7,368 bases of DNA from Erysipelothrix sp. (GTDB taxonomy: Bacteria; Bacillota_I; Bacilli_A; Erysipelotrichales; Erysipelotrichaceae): contig JAAZGU010000166.1 in NCBI GenBank assembly GCA_012511085.1, positions 1-7,368 on the forward strand, written 5' to 3'. The position numbers and the translations under genes were made by a program. The notes beneath the pieces were generated by a model. It was not told the DNA's origin, searched no databases, and saw only the letters and a program-made list of their open reading frames with translations. Positions 1 through 5,061 of this stretch are shown piece after piece (positions within the stretch are counted from its first letter, which is position 1; each line of letters begins with the position of its first letter).

Positions 1-12
1 AAGGTTACTGTC

Positions 13-30
13 GCCATTGCATTTAACTTG
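13..30. repeat. Short dispersed repeat, copy 1 (diverged)
   Basis: CATTGCATTTAACTTG (15-30) matches 15 of 16 bases of copy 2 at 169-184. It lies inside the inverted-repeat region at the left edge. Confidence 0.35.
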
Positions 31-165
31 AAAACTTTATAGTCCAAGGTTTTTTTGGCGTGTTTAAATATCCTTGATAGTAACCTCATTATACAAGATT
101 CTTTTTCTATTTATCTATTTCTTTATCTTTTCATACATTTTTTTAGCATTTAACAATTATTTATC

Positions 166-183
166 ATTCATTGCATTTAATTT
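166..183. repeat. Short dispersed repeat, copy 2, after the Smr gene
   Basis: ATTCATTGCATTTAATTT differs at one of 18 bases from copy 3 at 2975-2992. It begins 15 bases after the stop of the Smr gene. Confidence 0.4.
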
Positions 184-197
184 GGTAAGTGACCGAA

Positions 198-425
198 CTA
201 GATGTTAATTAAAAAGATCGTCTCTCCTTTGTTTAAGGTTTTTAATTTCTGTTTTATTTTTGGGTGTTGGTATTTTGAAACAAACGTTTTAAGAATCGTG
301 CCTTGATGAAATCCATGAATCACAACAACCTCAGACACATTGCTTGCTAAGGTGTTCATAAAGTCATTCAATTTTATTTTTGCTTCCGCAAGTGTCAGTT
401 CATGCAAATCAACGATGCGAATCAT
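198..425 (-). CDS. Stand-alone Smr-domain protein, last gene of the feo operon
   Basis: This 75-residue protein is essentially one Smr (small MutS-related) domain and nothing more. The N-terminal motif reads VDLHELTLAEA (residues 5-15), matching the family's LDLHG-x-A signature with Glu in place of the usual Gly. The second signature is VVVIHGFHQGTIL (about 33-45), corresponding to IHGxGxGxL, and the end has the GETIFLI strand. Known Smr domains, as at the C-terminus of MutS2, bind or nick nucleic acids; whether this minimal form has nuclease activity cannot be seen. Its start overlaps the end of the FeoB-associated gene by 17 bases. An AAGG (435-438) lies 9 bases before the ATG, a slightly long spacing. 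It is therefore probably co-transcribed and translationally coupled with feoAB, although no iron-related role follows from the domain. The domain call is firm; the biological role is unknown. Confidence 0.82.
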   Translation of the reverse strand: MIRIVDLHELTLAEAKIKLNDFMNTLASNVSEVVVIHGFHQGTILKTFVSKYQHPKIKQKLKTLNKGETIFLINI

Positions 426-600
426 CTTGCTTTACCTTGTACTCCTGCACCCAAGCGGGCATTTCTTCTTTCTTATTTGCAAGCGAAGTGGCACAACTCT
501 TACATAGAGCTGCAACCCCTTTTTTCTTGTCTTTAAACAAATAATAGAGAATCGCGATAACAAGTAATGCAACGACACTCAAAACAATAAAGTCACCCAT
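409..600 (-). CDS. FeoB-associated Cys-rich membrane protein
   Basis: This 63-residue protein has one N-terminal membrane helix (about residues 4-21, GDFIVLSVVALLVIAILYYL region), a short basic stretch DKKKG, then a CKSC motif (Cys33 and Cys36) and a charged tail. This arrangement is that of the small FeoB-associated proteins found directly after feoB in many Bacillota and other anaerobes. Their exact job is not settled; the paired cysteines suggest metal handling or assembly with the FeoB pore. The ATG lies three bases after the feoB stop, and a GGGGTG motif that overlaps the end of feoB supplies the ribosome binding site at 4 bases spacing. The 3' end overlaps the Smr gene by 17 bases. The family assignment rests on position, size, single helix and CxxC, so it is strong even though the sequence is too short for more motifs. 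Confidence 0.85.
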   Translation of the reverse strand: MGDFIVLSVVALLVIAILYYLFKDKKKGVAALCKSCATSLANKKEEMPAWVQEYKVKQDDSHR

Positions 601-603
601 GTT

Positions 604-2610
604 TCACCCCAAAATTAAACTTCCGACTTGATAGACGACAAAAGCCACAAGCCATGCAACGCCGGTTTGATAACCAACGGCAAGCAAGGTCCACTTCCAT
701 GAATTCATTTCGCGCTTCATGGTCGCAAAGGCCGCCACACAAGGTAAGTATAGCAAGGTAAAGATCATAAAGGAATAGGCAGAGAGTGGTGTAAACACAT
801 TTCTTAAGGGGCCAACGAGCATTTCTGGTGATTCTATAACACCTTCACCCAGCCCATAAAGCACACCCAAGGTTCCCACAACCGCTTCTTTAGCGACAAA
901 ACCAACAACCAAACTCATGGCAGCCCGCCACTCACCAAAACCAAGTGGTTTAAAAATAATAGCGATTGCCTGACCGATGATGCCAAAGATACTCTCAGCG
1001 CTGTTTTCCACAATCTGAAATTGAAAATTAAACGTGTGCAAGAACCAAATGACAATCATCGCCAATAGGATAACTGTCCCTGCATTTAAAACGAAACCGC
1101 GCACACGATCCCACGTGTGAATAAACAAATTCTTGAAGGTTGGTAAACGATAGGGTGGTAATTCCATGATGAAGTTGGTTGTTTTGCCTTTATTGATAAA
1201 ACGCTTTAGTACAATGCCTGATATAATCGCAATGATAATACCGATAATATAAATCGAAAACACAACAAGTGCTTGCGATTGCGAGAAAAAGGCAGCCGCA
1301 AAGATCGCATACACTGGGAACTTAGCCCCACAAGACATGAATGGAATAATAAACATGGTTAAGCGGCGTTCCCGCTCATTTTCTAACGTACGAGTTGCCA
1401 TCAGCGCCGGTACTGAACATCCAAAGCCCATCAACATCGGAATAAATGAGCGTCCTGATAATCCAAAGCGACGGAAAAGACGGTCCATAATAAAGGCTGC
1501 GCGTGCCATGTAGCCCGAACTTTCAAGTATCGATAACATTAAGAATAAAATGGAGATTTCAGGCAAGAAACTTAGAATCGCTCCCACGCCTCCTAAGATG
1601 CCGTCCACAACTAAATTATAAACAATGTCTGAAACGTTCATCATCCGCAACAAGGCTGCGATTTGAATGATAACCCACTCAATCCCTAATTCAAAATAAT
1701 CCTTGATAAAGGAACCCAAGGGCCCAAAAGCAATAAAGAACACTAAGTACATAATAAATAAGAAAATGGGAATCGCTAACACACGATGCGTTAACACTTT
1801 GTCTATTTTATTTGAAATGCTATCGATGTCACGATCATTTTTTGTGAGCGCGCCTTTTAAAACGCTGGTAATGTAATTGTATTTTTCATCAGAAATAACC
1901 ATGTCACGATCAAGCACGTCCCCAACAAATTGTTGCTCCACCCATTCATTAAGATCCGCAACCTTAAAAAGGTTCACATCCAATCCTAAACTGGCTTCGG
2001 GACCTTCTTCAATGAAGCGAATGATGGTTGATAATTGAGTGTCAATGTCCCACTCTAATTCTTGACTGACCTTCGAGATGATGCTTTTTGTTTTGTCACT
2101 GTAAAAATCAAGGGGTTCCATAACTTTGTCTTTTTGTAAGACCGCGTTTTGAAAACATGCTTTGACCCCTTTTGCTTTACTCGCAACGATTGGAATTATC
2201 GGTACGTTTAAGTATTTAGATAATAGTTTGATGTTTAATTTTTCATGCCGGGCTTCAAGCACATCCATCATGTTTAAAGCCACAATCATGGGTTTTCCGA
2301 TTTCTAAGAGCTGCAGTGTTAAAAAAAGGTTCCGTTCTAAATTGGATGCATCAACAATATTGATGATGACATCGACATCACCTTTTTCTATGTACTCCCG
2401 CGTAATTACTTCATCAACCGACATGGTTGATAACGAGTAAATACCCGGTAAATCAATGATGTTGTATGTGATTTGATTAAATTTAACTTTACCGACTTTC
2501 TTTTCAACGGTAACTCCCGGCCAATTTCCTACACTTTGATTGGATCCCGTTAACTCATTGAAAAGTGTTGTTTTACCACTGTTTGGATTCCCTACGAGCG
2601 CAATGTTCAC
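604..2610 (-). CDS. feoB: Ferrous iron transporter FeoB
   Basis: FeoB is the membrane transporter that takes up Fe(II), with a cytosolic G-domain joined to a multi-helix permease. With the GTG start at 2608-2610 the protein has 668 residues, normal for the family. G-domain motifs are clear: G1 GNPNSGKT (7-14), the G2 Thr in PGVT (34), G3 DLPG (53-56), G4 NMMD (113-116) and G5 ASK (143-145). The membrane half contains the conserved GFGCSVPA segment followed by TRTLENERERRL, and the SCGAKFPVYA gate segment with its conserved Cys, then the LPCVAAFATMKRE region near the C-terminus. An ATG six bases upstream would give 670 residues, but GAGGA (2617-2621) is almost adjacent to it and 6 bases from the GTG. 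The family also normally begins M-x-IALVGNPN, so the GTG is preferred. It overlaps feoA by 4 bases (GTGA), a typical coupled junction. Confidence 0.97.
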   Translation of the reverse strand: MNIALVGNPNSGKTTLFNELTGSNQSVGNWPGVTVEKKVGKVKFNQITYNIIDLPGIYSLSTMSVDEVITREYIEKGDVDVIINIVDASNLERNLFLTLQLLEIGKPMIVALNMMDVLEARHEKLNIKLLSKYLNVPIIPIVASKAKGVKACFQNAVLQKDKVMEPLDFYSDKTKSIISKVSQELEWDIDTQLSTIIRFIEEGPEASLGLDVNLFKVADLNEWVEQQFVGDVLDRDMVISDEKYNYITSVLKGALTKNDRDIDSISNKIDKVLTHRVLAIPIFLFIMYLVFFIAFGPLGSFIKDYFELGIEWVIIQIAALLRMMNVSDIVYNLVVDGILGGVGAILSFLPEISILFLMLSILESSGYMARAAFIMDRLFRRFGLSGRSFIPMLMGFGCSVPALMATRTLENERERRLTMFIIPFMSCGAKFPVYAIFAAAFFSQSQALVVFSIYIIGIIIAIISGIVLKRFINKGKTTNFIMELPPYRLPTFKNLFIHTWDRVRGFVLNAGTVILLAMIVIWFLHTFNFQFQIVENSAESIFGIIGQAIAIIFKPLGFGEWRAAMSLVVGFVAKEAVVGTLGVLYGLGEGVIESPEMLVGPLRNVFTPLSAYSFMIFTLLYLPCVAAFATMKREMNSWKWTLLAVGYQTGVAWLVAFVVYQVGSLILG

Positions 2611-2837
2611 GGGCATTCCTCAACAAAAATTTCCTTTGCCTCGTTTTTACGGAGCGTTAAATGATAGCCGCGTAAAAATATTTCAATCGGATCACCCAAT
2701 GGTGCCTGTTTAATCACTTTTATTGGGGTGCCAATGGTCACACCCATATCAATAATACGTTTGCGAATCAGGCTCTTTTTACCTAAGCCCTTCACAACGT
2801 AAAGTTTTTGAAGTTTCACATCATTTAATGTTTTCAT
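2607..2837 (-). CDS. feoA: Ferrous iron transport accessory protein FeoA
   Basis: This 76-residue cytosolic protein has the FeoA SH3-like fold pattern. The motif GLGKKSLIRKRIIDMGVTIGTPIKVIKQAPLGDP is spread over residues 18-51; its core is the RIIDMGVTIGTPI helix-strand turn and the APLGDPIEIFLRGYHLTLR strands. FeoA is thought to bind or modulate FeoB and is usually its upstream neighbour, as here. AAGGAAA lies 6 bases before the ATG. The stop TGA shares bases with the feoB GTG start, so translation of the two is likely coupled. It is the first gene of a four-gene operon (feoA, feoB, Cys-rich membrane protein, Smr protein) driven from the region at 2850-2890. Confidence 0.95.
   Translation of the reverse strand: MKTLNDVKLQKLYVVKGLGKKSLIRKRIIDMGVTIGTPIKVIKQAPLGDPIEIFLRGYHLTLRKNEAKEIFVEECP
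2617..2621 (-). promoter_or_regulatory. Ribosome binding site that decides the feoB start
   Basis: GAGGA on the minus strand lies inside the last codons of feoA. It is 6 bases before the GTG at 2608-2610, but directly adjacent to the competing ATG at 2614-2616. The spacing favours the GTG start. Confidence 0.7.
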
Positions 2838-2851
2838 TGTATTTTCCTTAT

Positions 2852-2878
2852 CAACACTAGCGTATAAGAGCGGTGTTG
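2852..2878. repeat. Inverted repeat around the feoA -10 region, possible operator
   Basis: CAACAC (2852-2857) and GTGTTG (2873-2878) form perfect 6-bp arms whose centres are 21 bp apart, about two helical turns. The arms flank the proposed -10 of the feoA promoter, so a dimeric repressor bound here would block it. It could instead form a weak hairpin in a transcript that starts further upstream. The sequence does not resemble a Fur box. Confidence 0.35.
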
Positions 2879-2887
2879 GATTGTCAA
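2859..2887 (-). promoter_or_regulatory. Probable feoA operon promoter
   Basis: On the minus strand a perfect -35 TTGACA (2882-2887) is followed after 17 bases by TACGCT (2859-2864), which keeps the three most conserved -10 positions. A TATACG two bases earlier gives a 15-base spacer and is the alternative. Transcription would start near 2852, about 15 bases before the feoA ATG. The poor -10 suggests a need for an activator or a tightly controlled promoter. Confidence 0.5.
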
Positions 2888-2908
2888 TTATTTGTGAAAT
2901 TTTTATTT

Positions 2909-2963
2909 AAAAAAGACATTCAATCAAAAATATTGTGATTTAAGTCACATTATCAAATGTCTT
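2909..2963 (-). terminator. Possible terminator after the 121-residue membrane protein gene
   Basis: On the minus strand, AAGACATT (2956-2963) pairs perfectly with AATGTCTT (2913-2920), and the second arm runs into six T residues (2909-2914). The 35-base loop holds a second hairpin, the TGTGA/TCACA palindrome. It lies 24 bases after the stop of the upstream gene, the right place for a Rho-independent terminator. The outer stem is AU-rich, with only two GC pairs before wobbles, and the loop is long, so it would be weak. Confidence 0.4.
2930..2953. promoter_or_regulatory. Crp/Fnr-type palindrome upstream of feoA
   Basis: TGTGATTTAAGTCACA (2934-2949) is an exact match to TGTGA-N6-TCACA, the site bound by Crp and by Crp/Fnr-family regulators of Bacillota such as Bacillus Fnr. 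Symmetry continues outward through one mismatch into ATA (2930-2932) and TAT (2951-2953). Its centre is at 2941.5, about 90 bp upstream of the proposed feoA start point, within reach of a far-upstream activator site. A lone TGTGA half-site also occurs at 2893-2897, next to the -35. Fe(II) dominates without oxygen, so Fnr-type control of feo would make sense. No such regulator gene is in the window, and the same palindrome may be only the inner hairpin of a terminator. Confidence 0.5.
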
Positions 2964-2974
2964 CCCTGCTTTAA

Positions 2975-2992
2975 ATTCATTGCATTTTATTT
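2975..2992. repeat. Short dispersed repeat, copy 3, at the end of the 121-residue membrane protein gene
   Basis: ATTCATTGCATTTTATTT overlaps the stop codon (2987-2989) of the membrane protein gene and matches copy 2 at 17 of 18 bases. Confidence 0.4.
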
Positions 2993-3352
2993 CGTTGTTT
3001 GCTTCTTTTCAGCAATCCGCTTCACTTTGTAAGGACGGTTTTGATTGGCCACATAAGCGATTGCGAGCACGCTATAAATAATCGTGACACTCAGGGTCAT
3101 CGCAAAGTATGCTAGCCCTTCAAAAAATAAGATTTTATTGCTGGCGTAACGCTGAAAAGCGACCACTAAAAACACACCATTGACAAGCAACAGTGGAATC
3201 ACAGGGTAAAACCAATTAACTTTTTTAAACTGTGATACGTACTTCTTTAAAAACCAGATGCCAAAATAGTAGGCAAAGCCTGCGGCTGCCGCAATCACGG
3301 CATACATAATGTAATTGATGTAGTCTTTAATGAGTTCAATAATTAACGACAT
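2987..3352 (-). CDS. Three-helix membrane protein of unknown function
   Basis: I do not recognise this 121-residue protein. It has three hydrophobic stretches likely to cross the membrane: about residues 12-34 (YINYIMYAVIAAAAGFAYYF region), 47-65 (FYPVIPLLLVNGVFLVVAF) and 76-103 (FFEGLAYFAMTLSVTIIYSVLAIAYVA region). A basic tail (PYKVKRIAEKKQTTK) would lie in the cytosol under the positive-inside rule. There are no cysteines and no visible catalytic motif. The ATG at 3350-3352 is preferred over the one at 3356-3358, because AAGGGG (3359-3364) is 6 bases from the former and adjacent to the latter. It has its own extended -10 promoter and a possible terminator, so it looks like a one-gene unit between the lactonase and the feo operon. 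No functional link to either neighbour can be shown. Confidence 0.75.
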   Translation of the reverse strand: MSLIIELIKDYINYIMYAVIAAAAGFAYYFGIWFLKKYVSQFKKVNWFYPVIPLLLVNGVFLVVAFQRYASNKILFFEGLAYFAMTLSVTIIYSVLAIAYVANQNRPYKVKRIAEKKQTTK

Positions 3353-3378
3353 ACGCATCCCCTTCTATTACAAGTCGT

Positions 3379-3389
3379 ATTATACCACA
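3379..3389 (-). promoter_or_regulatory. Extended -10 promoter of the 121-residue membrane protein gene
   Basis: Minus-strand TGTGGTATAAT is a perfect TRTG-n-TATAAT extended -10 element. It sits in the 54-base gap after the lactonase stop and would start transcription near 3372, about 20 bases before the ATG. No good -35 is visible at 16-18 bases, which is usual for extended -10 promoters. Confidence 0.75.
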
Positions 3390-3406
3390 AACTTGCAGCG
3401 ACAAAC

Positions 3407-4378
3407 CTATTTAAATCGCACACAAACGGGTTCATGGACACCCACATTTTTCTGCACAAGTGTCAATTTCCCACTATAAGCATCACGTGCCAACAAGGTG
3501 CATGAATCGCTAACTAAATTCGCAACTACGATGTATTTTTGATCAGGGCTGATTTCAAAATCACGCGGATGATCCCCATGTGTTGATGCATTTTGAATCA
3601 GTTCCAAATCTTTGTATTCATTAATTTTAAAGACGCTGATTGAATTATCGCGACGATTGGATGTGTATAGAAACTTGCCATCACTAGAAATTTTAATGGC
3701 AGCCCCGTGCTGATCTTTTGTGTTAAGGCTCGGGTTGGCAGGCAATTGATTGACGCGTTTAAATTCATGATCGTCAAAGTGCAAAACAAACACTTCATAA
3801 CTTAACTCACTCACCACATAACAGTATGGTTGATGCGGGTGACAAATGGCGTGCCGTGGACCTGACCCTTGTGGAAAGTTAATAGTTTGTCGTAAATGTA
3901 GTCTCTGTTCTTCATCCACACGAAACACGTAGGCACGATCCAAACCTAAATCACAAACAAACACCACATTGAATGCTTTCAAGTAGTGCACATAATGCGC
4001 TTTTGAACCTGCATCAAACACAATGGTTTCATGCGCTTCTAAATTACCATGATTTAAGCGATACGTATTAATCATGCCTTGATGATAATTGGCGCTGTAC
4101 AGAAGTTGATGGTAGCTATCATAGCTCACATAACACGGTGGTACATTTTGGTTTAAAACTTGACTGATGAGTGCGTTCTTCTTAAATAAGGCAACACCAC
4201 CACGGTCATCCTTGGAGCTGACACTGAAAACATAATCATGATAAATATCCAAGTAGGTTGGATTTTCAATTTTATGTGAGAGATTGTAGTCATGACATTC
4301 TAACTTTTCTTCATCAAAATGAATCGTATAAATGCCTTCACTTTCTTTTCTTGTGTATGTTCCAAACAAAATTTTCAT
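3407..4378 (-). CDS. Lactonase-family beta-propeller protein (6-phosphogluconolactonase-like)
   Basis: The 323-residue protein is built of repeated propeller blades. Typical motifs of the YbhE/YkgB lactonase family (PF10282) are visible in order: an N-terminal FGTYTRKESEGIYT strand (about 5-18), GSGPRHAICHPHQPYCYVVSE (about 171-191), DGKFLYTSNRRDNSISVF (about 233-250) and HPRDFEISPDQKYIVVANL (about 270-288). There is no signal peptide, so it acts in the cytosol. Family members characterised in Escherichia coli and assigned in Bacillus hydrolyse 6-phosphogluconolactone in the pentose phosphate pathway, but many members have unknown substrates. AAAGGA lies 7 bases before the ATG. It follows comFC closely and has its own extended -10 promoter, so it can be expressed without the competence genes. 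The length is a little below the usual 330-350 residues. No other pentose phosphate gene is nearby to confirm the substrate. Confidence 0.85.
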   Translation of the reverse strand: MKILFGTYTRKESEGIYTIHFDEEKLECHDYNLSHKIENPTYLDIYHDYVFSVSSKDDRGGVALFKKNALISQVLNQNVPPCYVSYDSYHQLLYSANYHQGMINTYRLNHGNLEAHETIVFDAGSKAHYVHYLKAFNVVFVCDLGLDRAYVFRVDEEQRLHLRQTINFPQGSGPRHAICHPHQPYCYVVSELSYEVFVLHFDDHEFKRVNQLPANPSLNTKDQHGAAIKISSDGKFLYTSNRRDNSISVFKINEYKDLELIQNASTHGDHPRDFEISPDQKYIVVANLVSDSCTLLARDAYSGKLTLVQKNVGVHEPVCVRFK

Positions 4379-4401
4379 GGGACTATCCTTTCTATGCTTG
4401 A

Positions 4402-5061
4402 TTATGATTTTATTATATCATAGTTGTTTTTTTCAATGAGCTTGGGGTGCACCGCAAACACCATGCACTTAACATGCGGAGTAATGTCCTTAAACAGAGC
4501 ATAAGCTGCACTCATGGTGCTCCCGGTTGTCATCACATCATCAACTAAAACTACTTTTTTATTGGTGAGTGAGGCCCGTTGAAGCGGGTCGATACCGATT
4601 TGAACGTGTTGGCGCAGTGACTTTGGTAGTGTCGTTTGTTTCGCGTCCGTTTCTTTAAAAAGTGCCCATGATATGTTTTTAGCATAGGGTTGTAACATGG
4701 AATGCAAAGGATGAAATCCGCGTTCCTTGGTTTTAGATGCACTGGATGGCATCATGACAAACACCCAATCTTTGTGTTTTTTAATGCGTCTTTTAAAACC
4801 GTAGAAAAAAGAAGGTGCCATCACCACATCACAATCCTCCTTGTAACGAAAAAGCCAACTCGCAACGTCTAAATCGTACTCGAGCATCCCCGTACAAGGT
4901 AAAGCTCCCATGTGAAAGTGGATTGGTTTTTTAATGTAAGCAGCGCACGCATTGCACAGGTAAGGATGATGATACAACAAATCCCATGTGCAGGCATCAT
5001 GATAACGTGGCCTTACACACCACAAACATAGCTGTTGGCTGTTTTGATGTAAGTTAAACAT
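4402..5061 (-). CDS. comFC: ComF family protein ComFC (phosphoribosyltransferase-like, DNA uptake)
   Basis: The 219-residue protein starts with a four-cysteine zinc module, CLWC (12-15) and CNAC (36-39), as in ComFC/GntX proteins. It continues into a type I phosphoribosyltransferase-like domain with the PRPP loop VVLVDDVMTTGSTM (170-183; Asp174, Asp175, TTGST 178-182). The KTKERGFHPLH segment (about 110-120) matches the family's (K)xRGFNQ motif. ComFC is needed for natural transformation and acts with the ATPase ComFA on the cytoplasmic side of the ComEC channel. The start at 5061 is supported by an SD-like AAGGCGGTG 5 bases upstream, so the gene overlaps comFA by 49 bases in another frame. 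The last eight codons contain the extended -10 promoter of the downstream lactonase gene. No terminator separates the two genes. The whole catalytic loop is intact, and the protein looks functional. Confidence 0.92.
   Translation of the reverse strand: MFNLHQNSQQLCLWCVRPRYHDACTWDLLYHHPYLCNACAAYIKKPIHFHMGALPCTGMLEYDLDVASWLFRYKEDCDVVMAPSFFYGFKRRIKKHKDWVFVMMPSSASKTKERGFHPLHSMLQPYAKNISWALFKETDAKQTTLPKSLRQHVQIGIDPLQRASLTNKKVVLVDDVMTTGSTMSAAYALFKDITPHVKCMVFAVHPKLIEKNNYDIIKS
4412..4422 (-). promoter_or_regulatory. Extended -10 promoter of the lactonase gene, inside the comFC 3' end
   Basis: Minus-strand TATGATATAAT is a perfect TRTG-n-TATAAT element lying within the final codons of comFC. Start of transcription would fall near 4405, about 27 bases before the lactonase ATG. 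The -35 region (TCATTG at 16 bases) is poor. The next gene also has this promoter type, which supports the call. Confidence 0.75.

Larger units (their letters stand above)
1..197. other. Intergenic region with an imperfect inverted repeat (2-12 / 76-86)
   Basis: No gene can be supported here. The segment 2-12 (AGGTTACTGTC) pairs with 76-86 (GATAGTAACCT) over 11 positions with one G-T wobble. Inside it, CGCCA at 12-16 can pair with TGGCG at 56-60, and CAAGG at 45-49 with CCTTG at 72-76; the two inner pairings cross, so they are alternatives or a pseudoknot-like pair. Read on the minus strand, a perfect TATAAT (88-93) sits two bases before the repeat, but I find no convincing -35 in front of it. 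From about 97 to 145 the plus strand is pyrimidine-rich with several T-runs. The plus frame from base 1 is open for 13 codons to a TAG at 40-42, which is too short to tell from chance. It could be a structured RNA, a convergent terminator or a transposon-like end; the left edge cuts it. Confidence 0.45.

Noticed and set aside
1..42. 3' end of a plus-strand gene (13 open codons to TAG) or start of a minus-strand gene at 15-17 (ATG GCG ACA GTA)
   Set aside because: Thirteen open codons are expected by chance, and the minus-strand ATG has no ribosome site; the window edge prevents a decision.
2162..2440. 92-codon plus-strand open frame opposite feoB
   Set aside because: It lies wholly antisense to the conserved FeoB G-domain, its protein shows no domain, and it has no ribosome site of note; it is a shadow of the real gene.
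2937..2955. Fur box upstream of feoA
   Set aside because: Only the TGATAAT half on the minus strand (2949-2955) fits; the other half does not match, about 9 of 14 positions of the 7-1-7 form, which is too weak.
4551..4742. 63-codon minus-strand frame inside comFC
   Set aside because: It is an out-of-frame reading of the well-conserved comFC gene, with no domain.
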